Shown one piece after another: positions 44,622 to 58,310 of a stretch of 64,000 nt of DNA. Position 1 is the first letter of the stretch; the number at the start of each line of letters is the position of its first letter. Below the pieces are notes generated by a model. The model searched no databases. It was given only the letters and a program-made list of their open reading frames with translations, and was not told where the DNA came from. Source of the DNA: Trichinella spiralis (taxonomy: Eukaryota > Nematoda > Enoplea > Trichinellida > Trichinellidae); NCBI GenBank assembly GCA_000181795.3, contig CM012954.1, positions 13,902,590 to 13,966,589 of the forward strand, read 5' to 3'. Both the position numbers and the translations under genes were made by a program.

Positions 44622-47600
44622 CTACCTGTACTTCATAGCTTCCTTGTATGCAGCTGCAATTGATTGGCGATATAAAGTTTTGCGCGCTTCAGCTACTTTC
44701 TTTTTGTCCAAACTTATATCAAGTCCTAACGGTTTCAGGCATCTCTTCGGTAGCCAGTTCCTGGTAATTAACAGATGCATCATATGCATATGATAAGCAA
44801 AAAAATTGGAACCAGCAGAGTTGAGTGATCCTACCATGTGTGCATTGAGTTGAAGAGCATAACGAGGTACGATCCATCGTTGGGTTTGAGTTGAAGAACA
44901 TCTTCCGGCGGAGATGGTATATCGGCAAGTTTACCCGTGAAACCAGTGCGAGGCATATCTGGATCAACAATCTGTACAATGATGAATAAACATGAAAACT
45001 ACTGCCTGCGTGAGAATCAGTATACTTATAAAATAAGTTCTCTGTTTACATACCATGCCAGGAAACCAGGGCATTGTGGAACGTTTTGCCCACACCAAGT
45101 CGAGCATTTCAAAGACAAATTCATCTGCAATAGGTTCATCGGAAACAGGCTCATCTGCAAATGAAAGTGATGAATAGAAAAATTAATATCGTAAAGATAA
45201 ATGAAGATAAGCGAGAAAAAATTCCCCTACCACTAGGATGTTGCAAATCCATCGATGTTGGAATATCATCATTGGTCGTTTTCAAAACTGAAATTTCATA
45301 TTTGTAAAACTTGAATGTGAACTCGTTCGATTTGTCAACAATTGAAGTTCACTAATTTGTGAAAAATTCACATTTCAAGCTTACCTGAAGTTTCTTCTGC
45401 ATGATTCGACGAAACTTCCCCTTTCACATCACCTACATTGAGGGCCAACATTTGGTTAGCATCCATTTCAGAAGGAAGCATAATTGAATGGTCCTCTTCT
45501 TCTTCTTCTTCTTCTTTCAAACCATAATTCGCAGCTTCCGAATTAGCCAACAGAACAGAGTTCAGAAGTGTCGAAGTTTGAACTGTCGACGACGGTTCAT
45601 CAGTCCCGTTCAAAGTAGTCGATGCTTCCAACGCCGACGCAATACGCAAAGATTTCTGACGCGTTGGTCTCCAAACAGGGTTACTGGCCTCGCGCTTTCT
45701 AGGTCGACCAGGTCTCTTTTTCACTTCTTGATCGCTGAATTTCACCTCACTGCTATCACTATTGTTTTCATTAGCCTTACTGTGGTCGTCGTTTAGCCTG
45801 TATCCGGTCCCAGTATGCTGCTGCTGTCTGTCAACAACAGCACTTGACAAATCCAATGACGCATCCTGACCATTCACTAGCGCATTTGCTGACAACAACA
45901 ACTGCGGTGAATGTTTGGAAGCGTCGATCATGCTGACGTCGTTGTCCGCTGTCGAATCTGCTGCAGTATTCTCCAAATTCACTCCATCTGCGCATATGGT
46001 CTCGTCGACAAGTGAAACAAAATGCGCGGCATTTTCTTCCAACTTGGTCGAAAACGTCACCTCTGACAACTGATCATCACAAACGCTATTATTGTTACCA
46101 GTTATTTCTGCAAAATAAACATTAATAAGCAATAATATAACACTGTAAAAAAATCAATCGAAACACAACAAACCTGCATTAGCAATGGAATGGTCGTTGT
46201 TAGCATCGTTTTCGCTTCTTCGCTTCCTTAATATGCATATGCCCAACTCCCGTTTGATGTCATTAATGAACGCGTCCTTCTCTGAACACTGGCTGGCAAT
46301 TTTTCTCAAACATTTCTCCTCTTCCAATGCTCGTGCAATTTCTTTCTTCCCCTAAACGATAGAACTTTTTCAGTTGCAAATAATAATAATTAACATAATT
46401 TAATTTTCAGGCTACTACTTACAAAAGCATCCATCCGACGTCCAATTCTCAGGTAAAAACGATTTTGTCGGTTAAATTTCAAACAGTTGGCAATCATCAA
46501 GTTGAAATCGGCCATAAATTCATTCACATTCATGTATTCAAATTGAAGTACCTTTTTGCGCATTGTGCCCAAATCCATCGGATTGGAAATTATGGATCTA
46601 TATCCGGGTACAATTTCCTCGCTCACTGGTTGCGCAAACACTTCTTCGACATCAAAGGCAAGAAGTCTGTTAACGAGGTCAAGTAACAACAGCTTTATTG
46701 GAAAACAAACACTGTGCATTCTTTCCATTTCAAACAATAACTACAAACAAAAAAAGAAGCATGTATGAATGAATTCATCTTGAATAGACAAAATACTGTT
46801 AATGAAATTTCAAATGTCAGATTGGGTTGGAAAATTGTAAAAAAAAAATCTCCAAGCAACAAAAATAAACTTTTCCCCACAAATTACCATTCTTTTCTTC
46901 AAAATTTCCCGTTTCTTGAAATCGCCAAGAACACTGCAAACGTTCCTCAATTCCCTTAGCATTGTCGGACGATCTATTTTCCGTGTTTCGGTATTTTCTG
47001 ACTCCGCATCTTTCTTGTATATAGCCTGTGAGGAGAAGGTGAAATTTGCAACGTGAAATTTCCACATGATAAATAAAAAAATACCAAAGTTGAAAAGCTC
47101 TCTTGAACACCACGCAGAAGAGGTACGCCCAAACGAGAATATCGCTTACACATCCAAAAGTTTACCAGTCGTTGAAAAAATATATCATCTGCAGACATAC
47201 GTACAGAATTTGCAATTTGAATAAGTCTGTAATTGAAAAAAAAAGAAGAATATATAATTTGAAGAATTATATCCCAATCGTCGTCGTACCTGATCGTTGG
47301 AATGACAGGTAGCAGACCAACGTAAGAAGCACTTCTCTTTTCTGCCAGCACTTTTCTAGCCTGACGAGCAACAACCTTTGACGATTCTTTTAAAACATCT
47401 ATCGCTTCTCTGAAAGAAAAAAAAACAATCATCCTTGTCCCATGAGCAACCAATCAAATGTAAATCATTGGAAAAATATAAACTCTACTCGCTATTGTCC
47501 ATTCATATTTACATAAAAGAAACTTCAGATCATAAATGTAGTATTATATATATATAAGTTTCGTACTCATTAACAACCACAGGTTCCACTACTTTGCTGA

Positions 47601-50146
47601 CATTGGAAACTTCGTTCGGCGTGTGAACACCGCAATAGGAAATTTTTCGAACAACTTGCTCTTCAGCAGATACAGATGGATCAACGACTGGCTCAACTTT
47701 CATGTACAGATTAGCACCAAGTCCGCATGTGACATGAAAAGCAGTATAACAAGTCGGCACTTGACACTGGATGCAAGCTCCGACGTTGCGACGTTTGCAA
47801 ATGTAACAAACAAGCTTCCAACGTGCTGCGGGGATTTCATTTAGACACTGAAAAATATATATTATAAATTAAATTGACTAGAGCATAATCGAATAACAAC
47901 AAGATCACATCAACCTCGATAGGTTCCAAGAAAACCAAATTAGCAAACTGAACTTCAGGAATCCACATTGCGCAAGCAACGTGAGCCCACCGACCGTCGT
48001 TTGTCTGCTTCACCGCGCCAGCACGGTTTGGACACAAACAACAATCGACACTCCTAGCCGGTGAAAGCTGACAACGCCTACAAAGCCATTGACCTTCGGG
48101 AATATACGGAACACCATAGCATTCCTGAAATAAAAATTAAAAATCAGCAACCAACATATTATTATTAAAATAAATAACAAACTTGATGAACAGGCATATT
48201 GCACATATCACAAAAAAGAATAACATTCGTATTTTCACAATCTCCATCATTGCAAACACAACAAACCGCATCCTCATCCACAGGAGGACCCTGACCAATG
48301 CTAGGCACTTCAAAATAGGAAACCTTTTCCAAACGATCCATTACAAATTCCATCAGTTTTTTATTAATCGGAGCAAGGTTGATAGATTTTCTCTTGTCAT
48401 TAATAAGTTTCAACCATAAATTATCCTAAAAGTATTCTTCACATTTTCTTGTACAAATCAAAATTCACTTTACTCACTTCTTCATCCAAATCGTACGTAA
48501 CATCTTTAATGAGGTCTTTATAAGAAACATCCCTACACTTGATGTATGTTTTTGACAAAATAAAATTACGCCTAGAACGCTTGGGCGGAGCTTCTTCACA
48601 CGGACGGCATTCAGCGTGGGGTAAGTGTTCTAAAAATAATCCATCATTAAACAAACTATTTAAAATATTTACGCAAATAACAATAAACGACGATAATAAT
48701 CCAACAGCATTACCAAGTTTACTTTTAGGAGCTCTTTCGAATTTTGGAGTGAACAACAAATCTTTCCGTTTCAAAGGCGTATGGTTTCTACCACTATTGG
48801 GTGTACTTCGAGAGTCAAAAGAGATTCTTTTCTAAAAGAAAAGAAAAAAAAATCAAATCAAAGAACAGTAAATTTGCAAAGCTGACGGTTATTTCATTTA
48901 AGGCGTAAGCATAATTAATAAAATTGAAAATATAAAAGTTTTATAACTTAAAAATAAAATAAAAACAATTATAAAATTCTTCATTCGCATTTGAAATTCT
49001 CATACAATATATGCACTTAAAAAATTAACTTCAAAATTTACATTCAAAAAATAACCAAAACACCTGACAACCTTAATCCATTACAGTCAACGAATTCTTG
49101 ACCCTTTTGAAGTTAACAAAGAAAACCAGCTTAAAAACATGCTTTGCAATCAATTTGTAAAAGCAAAAAAGCTGTTTGGGTGTTAAATTCAAGAAGCGTT
49201 GTATTAAATTACAACAAAAAATATTTATTAAAATGCATAAATTTCATTAAATGCTCATTTTTGACAAACGCTGGCAACAATTACACGAGCATAAATAACT
49301 AACGGCATTAGAAACTCAAATATAATAACAATCATACGAATCATCAAAATTTTTTAATTTTATAATACCACTGAAATAATGAAAAACATTCGGACTTAAT
49401 TTAATATATTAAAATTCAAAGCATGAACGTTAAGATGAACAAAACTGAAAACAAAATTCGTTTGAATTTGCACCAGGAACAAATGCTATTTACAACAAAA
49501 TGTAGACAAAGACAGCTAAAAATAAATTAAAATTGTGTAATTCGTGTTTGAAAAATCTTCGTTAGCAATAAAATATAATAACCACTTTAGTGACCACAAA
49601 AACACAATTAACAGTGTTGAAATAAGTAACTAAATTTATATGTATATACAAGGTACAGATCAAACTAAAAGAAGATCAAGACCGGAACAGCAAAACAAAA
49701 CAATTGAAAGTAAAAATGAATAACGACAAAACAATTTTTAGCATCTGAAAATACAATTGAGAAAAGACTGATGCATTTTTGAAACTTAAAAATAAAGATA
49801 AGTTTCAGAGCTTAGAAAATATATAAAGTGCTAAACTGCAAAAAATGCTTACTTCAACTGCTGACGCCAATTGAAACTTAAATTTTCCATCAATGCCACT
49901 AATGTCCACTTCATAAATTGAATGCAAATCATGCTGATGTTCAATAACATCTTCTTTGGGATTTTTGCAGACCAGCGGAGTTTTCTTTTTATTCAATGTT
50001 TCATGAATTGCATGCTTAAAGTGATATCGAATACCAGAGAAGCTTTTGTAGGAGCTACCACAGTTATCTATTGGGCATACAAATGGAGGACCCTTTCCTT
50101 TCAAGTCAGATAAAAGTCGATATGCCGTAACGTGATCAAGCTTCAT
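44622..50146 (-). CDS. BRPF1: BRPF / LIN-49, PHD-bromodomain-PWWP chromatin reader
   Basis: Scaffold of MOZ/MORF-type histone acetyltransferase complexes. Exons (minus): 49853-50146, 48714-48831, 48478-48629, 48183-48425, 47915-48124, 47567-47847, 47290-47409, 47085-47226, 46888-47025, 46423-46740, 46174-46351, 45385-46107, 45231-45287, 45054-45154, 44835-44971, 44622-44760; 1116 residues, phases consistent. Seen: N-terminal C2H2 finger (C24, C29, H42, H48), EPL1-type region, PHD1 ([20 protein letters not shown]), [20 protein letters not shown], zinc knuckle and second PHD ([42 protein letters not shown]), bromodomain at about 567-672 ([23 protein letters not shown]), AT-hook-like [11 protein letters not shown], a poly-Glu run, and C-terminal PWWP ([34 protein letters not shown]). 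The start is the first ATG of exon 1. Confidence 0.96.
48832..49852 (-). other. BRPF first intron
   Basis: 1.0-kb AT-rich intron joining SAVE|KRISFD in phase 0; no additional coding block seen. Confidence 0.65.
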
Positions 50147-51266
50147 CACTCAGTAAAAAATCTTCAACTCGAGTATCAAGATAGTGCTACTTAAAATTAT
50201 TGAAATGTATTCCTCATATGGATTAAAATTCTCATAAAACCGTGTCCTGGAAATAAGTTTTACAGAAAATGAACAACTGAAAACAATCCAACGCCAATCT
50301 TTCTAGGAGTTATACGTACAGTAAATTTTAAAATACTTACAAGTCTTAATTTTATACAGTGCGAAATTATTCAAAATTTGAAATAATATAAATACTTCAT
50401 TTCCAAACTGTTTGTAAAATACTTTTAAAATACACATTTCAACTTCTTATTCTAATTTGTTTTTCAAAAAGCAAATGAGAAAAAGCAATTCGTTCCAAAT
50501 TTACATAGATATTAAAATTCCTTTTTGTTGAAAACAGAACTGAAATATCACTTCTAAAATTTATCCAATTAATAAAAAAATAATTTTTTTGAAATATTAA
50601 TGTTTTAAAATATATTAAATTACCTAAAAGTAAATTTACTAGAAAATTAATGTTATCGATTGCAAAAAAAAATAAATTTCAAAAATTATGCTCATATAAC
50701 ATTAAAAAAATATTTTATTGCATGCTTAGATTATTTTTTTCATTTTTCAGATTATTTTAATTAAAAAATGAATGATAATAAAAAATTAAATCTTAACTGC
50801 AATCATACTGTAGTGTCCTAAATAAACAAATTTTAATTTGTTACATAATTTGTAATACCTTTTTTGTTTTAAAAAAATACTTTTAAAATTAGTTTTTCAA
50901 GCAAATTTGTAATATTTTCCCATTTTTCACATCACACTGCTTGGGGCATTGACACATCATTACAGTACATAAAAATGAGTTCCAAAACTAATGATTAGGT
51001 AGATTCTTGTTGCTTGAAATTTTTACCATATTTTGAATTCAATTCTTCTGTTTCAACTATATGATAAGGAAGCTTATTAAAAGCAAATAATAAATGCAAC
51101 TATGACATGTTTAATACAAGTACAGAAGGAACACTGGCAACAACTAATTTAACAAAAAGAAAAAAGTTTGCTTCTGATCATTTACATAATTTTGAATTTA
51201 ACTTAGTATGAAGCTGAAATGCAAACAATGAACCATCAATAATAGTGAATACATGAACCTAGCGGT
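50147..51266. other. Intergenic; BRPF promoter side and DCTN4 3' flank
   Basis: Very AT-rich 1.1 kb with no coding signal. Confidence 0.5.
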
Positions 51267-53334
51267 TCATGACAATTTTACATCGTCGGAAAGCTTCATC
51301 CGAACCCTATGCTCAAGCCACTCAGCCTCACCTTCTGTTAATCGCACGTTTCCCACATGGTGGTGTTTCAAAATCAACGATAACTAAATAATTTTCATTA
51401 AAAAACATATATAATACATTTCTGAAATTTTACCGTAACCGGTGTGATGTTTTTCTGCACTGTCACCATTATCTCTATGAAAACCTTGTTCCCACATCGT
51501 TTCACAACTCCTCTTAAAAATACAAATAATTGCACAGTCATAATAATAATAATAATAATAGTAGTAGTAAAATCCAATGTTAAGTGACTTACTCTGCTTC
51601 ATCTTTAGGTGACTCTTGACTTTCTTCCGAAAATTGAGTCGAATAAACAAACTTGGGAACTCTGATTTCCCCAATAGGAAGAGAAACCTAATTCAATATC
51701 AAAAGTATTCGTACACGTACCAAAAAAATTCTTTTAATCATAAATAAAAAACACTTTTATATTTTCATTTTCACTCGCATCAGGTAACAAAAATAATGCT
51801 ACATCCATCAATGAGCCATTAGTGATGGTTATTATAACTTTTGTCTCCTTTAAAAAAGCAAAATTTCAATTTTAGCATACTGTATACACTGCTAACAACA
51901 ATACATAACTTGTAAATAAATTGGCAAAAGTAAAACAAATTCAATACTTCGTTAAGTTTGAAATCAACCTGCTCAGCGAGTCGTAGTTCTGGAACGATTA
52001 AAGGAGCTGAATAATTTATCTTGAACTTTATTGATTCTGGCACATATTCTCCTTTTGAAATGTTATGATCGCATTGCTAAAACACTTTACAGTATTCAAT
52101 TAAAAAAATACTTTTACAAAAAAAACATTCTCGTTACCGGGCAACGCAGCGACTGTTTAACAAGCAACTGCTTTTTCACTGGCAGCAAATCCTTCACATA
52201 ACGAGGCTGAAGAAGCGGCTGTCTTAATCGCTGTTCCATTGATGTAACTGAAGAAAAAGAATAAACAAAGTCAACATGTAATTTATTTGTTACAATTAAT
52301 CGAAATATTATTTGGAGCAACTAATAATAAATATTCTAAATTTCGTGTTGAAATTACGAAGCCAAAGATTACCATCTGAGATAAATAATGAATTGACAAA
52401 TACAGAACTATCCAACGGTTCGACATCTTCACTTGATTCATAAAGAGGTGAAAAAGATTCCAAACTTGTGGACATTTGCTGCTTTGTCAAAAAATCGTGC
52501 ATCGGAAACTTATCCTATTTTAAAATTTTGTAAAAAATAACATTTTTCAAATTTCAATGGCAAACTTTTTTACTGGATGAAATTGAAATAATGATAAACG
52601 TTTCGGCATGAATTTCTTTCTCTCAATCTGTAATTTTTCCATTCTCGCCATCTGTCGGAATCGTTCCATAATACATTTCAACTAAAATATCCAAGCGTAG
52701 TAGGAAATTTTAAAATATAAAATAAAACACAACTACTTCTTTGGCATAAGGTGGTTCGGGCTGGTTGCATTTTTCTATGATGGATTTGTCATCAGGAATT
52801 CCAGCTTCTAACGATGACCACATACATGTGAAACACTGAAGTCGAAACTGCTTGTTATTATTCTTTTCACTTTCATTTTCATTCGATTTCTGAAGCAGAA
52901 AGTTAATTAACAGAATTTAAACAAATCCAACCACAAATTTCTACTTCCAAATCGCCGGAATTTGCATTTCCGCATTTTACACGAATCTCAAGCTTCGCAC
53001 CGCACACTGGACAATCACAGCAAACTTCGCACCTGAAATATTGATGACCAAACAAATTTACAAATATAAATAAAGCAAACCTATTTTTTGTCGCTCTAGC
53101 TTCTGCAATTGATCGGTTTTCCATGCACTGGGCACAAAAAATACTGTCCACCTTAAAGTTATTAAATTGAAAATTTCAATGATAAAGAATAGATGATTCC
53201 AAAACCTCTGGCTTTGCACAGTTGTAACATCGAAAGCAGATGCAGTGTTTGCAAAAATAAAGTTCACACAACGGAAGCCAGCGTTGACATGAACAAAAAT
53301 ACAATGTTCTCTGAATATCATAAAGCGTGCTCAT
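51267..53334 (-). CDS. DCTN4: Dynactin subunit 4 (p62)
   Basis: Pointed-end subunit of dynactin, the dynein cofactor. Exons (minus): 53206-53334, 53081-53151, 52981-53032, 52737-52889, 52574-52681, 52373-52514, 52138-52247, 51969-52076, 51755-51847, 51593-51687, 51434-51512, 51267-51383; 418 residues (human 460). Seen: N-terminal zinc-binding Cys pairs (FCSCQRWLPLCELYFCKHC, IFCAQCMEN, RCEVCCDCPVCGAKL), CFTCMWSS, MERFRQMARMEKLQIERKK, MEQRLRQPLLQPRYVKDLLP, SLRC then QCDHNISKGEYVPESIKFKI, LIVPELRLAEQ, TKVIITITNGSLMDVALF. The exon 3 donor at 52981 was picked over a later in-frame reading because the alternative leaves a 22-nt intron. Exons 9-12 are less conserved. Confidence 0.92.
51541..51569. 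repeat. TAA/TAG microsatellite
   Basis: Trinucleotide run inside a DCTN4 intron. Confidence 0.85.
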
Positions 53335-55033
53335 TACCGCTATATGAGAAAACTGCAAATAAGAATTTATCTTATTAAAATGCATTAACAGCATCTACAA
53401 GATTAAATTATTCAAACTGTTATCATTTATCTGAAATCAACTACTAACATAGTAACAAAGTGAAAATAATCACAATTCTCTTTTAATTAATAACAATAAT
53501 TGCAAACCAAAATAGAATTTACAATTCTAATTACTGAAATTAAATGCTACTTTTTATTAGTTACTTTAGTTAATTTAAATTATATACTTTAGAAATTATA
53601 ACAAAGTTATTATGAAGTAAAACAACAGTTTTCATAAAATGATAAATTATTTGACATAATAAATGAAGCTTTTTTTTGTAATTTATAAGTTCAAAATCAT
53701 GCTTATTACAAATATCACCAGATTTTATAACATTACCTATGACAGTTGCTGATGCTTTTCATACAGTATTACAAACGTTATTTTCAGGTTTTATTGTGTA
53801 TTACTTTGCATAAAAATTTCGAAAGTAGAACAATTTTAATCAAAGAGATACATACTGTCCATTTTATTTTGCTAACAGCTACAGTTTCTTAAAATTACGA
53901 ATAAAAATGAAATGGTTCTGAAAAGTTTCTGAATCTTAATAATAATGAGATCGTTTTTTAGAATTTGGAAAAACATATCTTATTTGCTTAGCAATGTAAT
54001 TTCAACAGAGATTGTTTCGCCAAAGTATTACTTAAAATAAAATGACAGAGAAATTTTCACCAAATTTGAATAGTTCAAATTGTGCGCAGAGTTCGAATCC
54101 TTCGGCGGGCGAGTCAGTTTTCAGTAAAAGCGACGGCAATGTCGGATGAAAAGCAGCGTGGGCTTTAAATATTATCAAAGAAATCCTCAAGAAAAGTATA
54201 AATTATGATAATAATGCGCGAATTTTCGAAGGCTTCCAACGAAAAATACAGTGGTAAATGGCAATGCATAGTTATTTTAAATATACTTCTGTAAATTGCA
54301 TGTTCTACATCGCAGAAGAATATTTTATATTTGTTTGGAAGTGAACTGCTTACTTTCATTAAAGAAATTAATGCTTTTATAATTCTTATTATAATGACTT
54401 TCTGTTTACTATATACATAGCGCGCTTTATGGCATTTAATGATTTTATATCGACTTCAATGCCACTTTTAACAGAAAAGAAAAAAATAAATCACGTCATC
54501 GCATATGTAGCTTGTACTGTTGATTCACTGATTTTTCAATAATTTGCTTCACTTTTACATGGCATTTGGACATAATTGAATAAACCAACGCTTGACTTAC
54601 TTTCCTATTTATCCAGCTGCAATCTTTCTTTGTAATACGCTTCAGATTTCTTTCTGTCTGCTTTTCAGTAACATTCTTGAATGGATTCTGCGCAAGTTGA
54701 GTGAAATTTTTCTTTAGTGTTTTAATAATGCTAGGATAACACTAATGAGAACAGACAAATATCACGAATAAATATATAAATAAATATAACAAAATTAAAC
54801 AGTTTATTTCAAAATGACATATTTATGGTGAACACAAAATACATATAATTTGAAGAAAGAAATATTTATGGAAAATAAATAAATGTGATCAGCAGCTGTA
54901 GTACAACTTTTCAATATACTTCGTATGTAAAACCGACTTTCAAACATATCTACAAAATAGCACCTTATGAAAAGTGCTAATATCTCGATTACTTTTTCTT
55001 TCTTATTCACTAACTTTGCTTTACCAAAAAATC
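53335..55033. other. Intergenic; no gene seen
   Basis: 1.7 kb of AT-rich sequence between DCTN4 and MED27. A motif near 54085 (agttcgaatcc) recalls a tRNA T-loop, but no flanking stems pair. Confidence 0.45.
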
Positions 55034-56485
55034 TCAGCGACAGCTTTCATGAAATGCAATAATTTTGGTGTCACGAAATTCGCGAATGCATGATGGAAGA
55101 TTGTCTTTCAAAATCTTCTTACAGTATATGCATGGTTCAGAGTAAATATTTCGATAGTAATGCAGCCAATTCTAAAAAAAATCAATTCGTGAAACGATTC
55201 AACAATTGCACTAGTCATTATGTTGAAATCGAGAAAATCTTAATTGCATTATCATATCTAAAATTATCTTACTTCATATTAAAAAAAACATTACACAATT
55301 TTCTTCATTTCAAATAAAAGTTAAATTATTTTATACAATAGCAGTTTCTATTTATACTTCAATTGTAAAACAACATGCAATTATAAACTAAAAAATAAGT
55401 ATTAGTAATAATGCTTCAAAAAACTTACAAAAAACTGACGAATTAAAGTTTGTGGAAGTTGCAAGTTTGAATAGGATGAATTAAACTGTGCTATCATGCA
55501 TTTTACATTTTCAGTCATTTTTTGAAATACGATGTACTGTGAAGGTTTGTATATGTCTCCCTACAAAAAGAACATTAATAAAAAATACATAAAGTCAAAT
55601 AAATAAACACTTTTTCCAAACAGTTCTGATTAAGTTCTTCTGGGCCTTTAACATTTGCCCATTCGATCTGCAACCCCCTCAGCAAAATAGCCACTTTAAA
55701 AATAGTACAGGGTCCACGTAAAGCATCTACAGCTGAAGTCTGTACATTGAAACTTACCTAGAAAGCAAAAGTTAAAAAAGACACTGGAAAATTAAACGTT
55801 TACCAAAAGCATAAATACACTTCGTCCAAGTGGAAGGCTAAAAATGTGAACGCCTGGAAACTGACGTTGAATCATCGGAAATAAATGGCTTAAAAATCTG
55901 AAAATATCTTATTATAACATATTAATAAAATATTTAAATAAATACCCACGTAAGATTCACTTGAAGAAATACAGGCAGAAATACCTTTCGTAGACACCTT
56001 GATTGACTTCTCCGAGACATTTGACTCACAAAATTATACAACCATTGAGCACTTTCTCGAATACGTTTCACCCATTCATAAACATATACAATATCAGGAT
56101 AAATTTGTGCTTCATCAGTGCAATAACTTCTAATTTGCTGGTTTAAATTAGGGTGTAGAAACTGCACCGGCTGTTTGGACAAGGAAACGGCACATTTTTC
56201 GAGAATTCTGTAAAATTAATTTGAAAAGTAAAAAAAGTACAATTTACTTTCAATCAAATACTCGAAGTTATCCATAATTTTCTGCAGAGTAGATTTAAAA
56301 TTTAACCAAAGATCAGATTCTTCCGCTTTTTCATCCGTAACAGGAGTTTCACGAATATCTTTCAACGTATCAAACAATCTGCTCATTGATTGCCTCAAAT
56401 CGCGAACTGCTCGCAAACCTTGCATCACAGTAACTTCAGCTAGTTCAATAGGAACACTAACAGTGCCCGACTGATTTTGATTCAT
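55034..56485 (-). CDS. MED27: Mediator complex subunit 27
   Basis: Tail-module subunit of Mediator, RNA polymerase II co-activator. Exons (minus): 56262-56485, 55950-56207, 55804-55897, 55611-55757, 55429-55560, 55034-55171; 330 residues (human 311). Seen: N-terminal helix AVRDLRQSMSRLFDTLKDIR, the region preceding FLSHLFPMIQRQFPGVHIF, LRGPCTIFKVAILLRGLQIE, GDIYKPSQYIVFQKMTEN, QLPQTLIRQFFNWLHYYR, and the C-terminal zinc-like end CIYCKKILKDNLP with FRDTKIIAFHESCR at the stop. The Met at 56485 is preceded by an acceptor (ctgtttag) with no ATG between, so I chose it over an ATG at 56548 that would read through the acceptor. It is divergent from TMEM126, 690 bp away. Confidence 0.92.
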
Positions 56486-57175
56486 TGGATATATCTTTCT
56501 CACCACTAAACAGTTACATAAAGATATTAATTTTTGATCTTTGTTCATGAAATATGCAAAAGTATTGAAATTGAATATTTAGATAGAAAAACATCATTGA
56601 AATAAAAACTTCTGCAAAGAACTACTGAGCAAAGTTTTCAAAGAAGTTTAATTGGCGTACTGTAGAAATGAAGGTTTAAATTAATGACTGTAACAGAATA
56701 CAGTTTCATTTCAAAAATTGAATTTAATGATTTCGTACCAATAAGTGCAAAAAAATAGAATTTACTTTTTCGCATTTAGTACTTTTACCATCAGATTTTG
56801 CACCATTCTAAACCATATTAAAAATTATTCCTTCTTACTGATTACTGTAATAGATAATTTTATTCTATGCAGATTCTCTAATGCATTTTACTTTTTATGT
56901 TTGTAATTTTAATGAACTAGGTAACAGGCAAATACTACATAGTTAATGTAACGACGACTTCTTCGTACTGTTTTTGATTTGATAAGTTATAATTAGAATA
57001 AAAGTATTTAAATATTTTTCATCTCTTAAACAAATTTGCCAAGATTTTTGTTTTCTTCTCTTTAAAGTATACGTAAAATGTAATTTAATGCTTTAAAACA
57101 ACTTTCGGTTTCTTTTACATGACATTATAAACATACATACACTCTCTGATCGATTTTAGATTATTTTTTCTAGGA
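56486..57175. promoter_or_regulatory. Divergent intergenic region, MED27 / TMEM126
   Basis: 0.69-kb AT-rich spacer that must carry both 5' regions. A splice acceptor (ttttttctag) ends 2 nt before the TMEM126 ATG and another precedes the MED27 start, both consistent with spliced leaders. Confidence 0.45.
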
Positions 57176-58086
57176 ATGGACGTTCCTAGTATATGGCATA
57201 GCAGTGTTAAAAAGTCCGCTGATTCTGAGCAAAATAATTCACCTGAAAACAGTAAATCGTCCTTTAAAACACTGATTAAACTTGTGACGCCACAGGAGCG
57301 GCAAAATGTATTATTCAATATTGTGTGGTATTGGCCAATCGATTTTGATCGCCGAGCACTATTATTAACTTCTGCACTTGTAAACTTGATGTCTGGCCTC
57401 TCAGGTTTGTACATTTCAAGGATTATCCGACAACAGTTCTTTCTTGGCTCTGTTGGCTTGATTCGAAGCACAATGTCCAGTTATCTTCTATCCGCTAGTT
57501 TAAATGCAGCAGCATATTTCACGCTCATTTGGAAACCTATTAATGACACGATACTGGCTGGTGATACATCACTCTACAGTCCTTGTCCAGTATGCTTTGA
57601 AATTAGACAAGTAGCTGTGAATCTTACGTGCGGTGTGTTAATACCAATTTTATCCTCGCCGATTCACTGCGCTTATTTAGTCGAAAGTACAAAAGCATAT
57701 GAAATTCCTCATATTCGTCAATTTCGACGATGGAATGCATACCTGTGGTCGAAAATTAAACCCCTGAAAATGCCTTTTCTCTGCGTCGCAGCTGTACAGA
57801 CAGTGGTCTCATCTGCATGTCTTTATTTGCAGATGGCTAGCTTGCAGCGAATTTCAGATGCTTTAGAAGTTGACGATGAAATCTCGTCTCAGTTTTTCAA
57901 AGCCAGCTTCCAAGAAACTACCAGTACTACTAACCATATTGATCGATTCAAAGCCTGGTTTGGAAACATGTTCAATAAAACAGTGAGATGTTGTTTAAAA
58001 ATAGTGCCGTTATATTATTTTACAAAAATTTACTTATTTTTGTTTTTTAGAAATGGAAGAATGAAGAATCAACGAATTTTAATTAG
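57176..58086 (+). CDS. TMEM126: TMEM126-family mitochondrial membrane protein
   Basis: Multi-pass mitochondrial inner-membrane protein; vertebrate TMEM126A/B assist complex I assembly. Exons 57176-57982 and 58051-58086 give 280 residues. Seen: TM segments near 62-80 (LLLTSALVNLMSGLSGLYI), 100-120, 148-172 (VNLTCGVLIPILSSPIHCAY) and 210-230 (LCVAAVQTVVSSACLYLQMA), plus the family-like CPVCFEIRQ before the third segment. A single long exon covers nearly everything; the last 12 codons follow a 68-nt intron, whose read-through would add an unrelated tail. The N-terminal 40 residues are Ser/Lys rich. The match is by pattern from memory; paralog A or B cannot be assigned. Confidence 0.72.
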
Positions 58087-58310
58087 ATGAAAATTGAATA
58101 TTAAAATGAGTCCTACTTAATGATTGCAATATATGAACACATGTATCTCGAATGGGATAAAAGATATATTTCTTTAAGGTTATATTTTGAAGCGCAAATA
58201 ACGTTTTCATATTAAATTAGCAAGAGAATGCTCGCCAGAAACAACATAACTTGAAAGGCATTTCATACTGTAAGTAAAGCAAGCGATTTTGTTTTTTTAT
58301 TTTCATTCAT

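Noticed and set aside
52890-52912. 22-nt intron in DCTN4
   Set aside because: Implausibly short; the gtaaaa donor ending exon 3 at 52981 gives a normal 91-nt intron in the same phase.
54080-54110. tRNA-like T-loop (agttcgaatcc)
   Set aside because: The flanking bases do not form T-arm, anticodon or acceptor stems.
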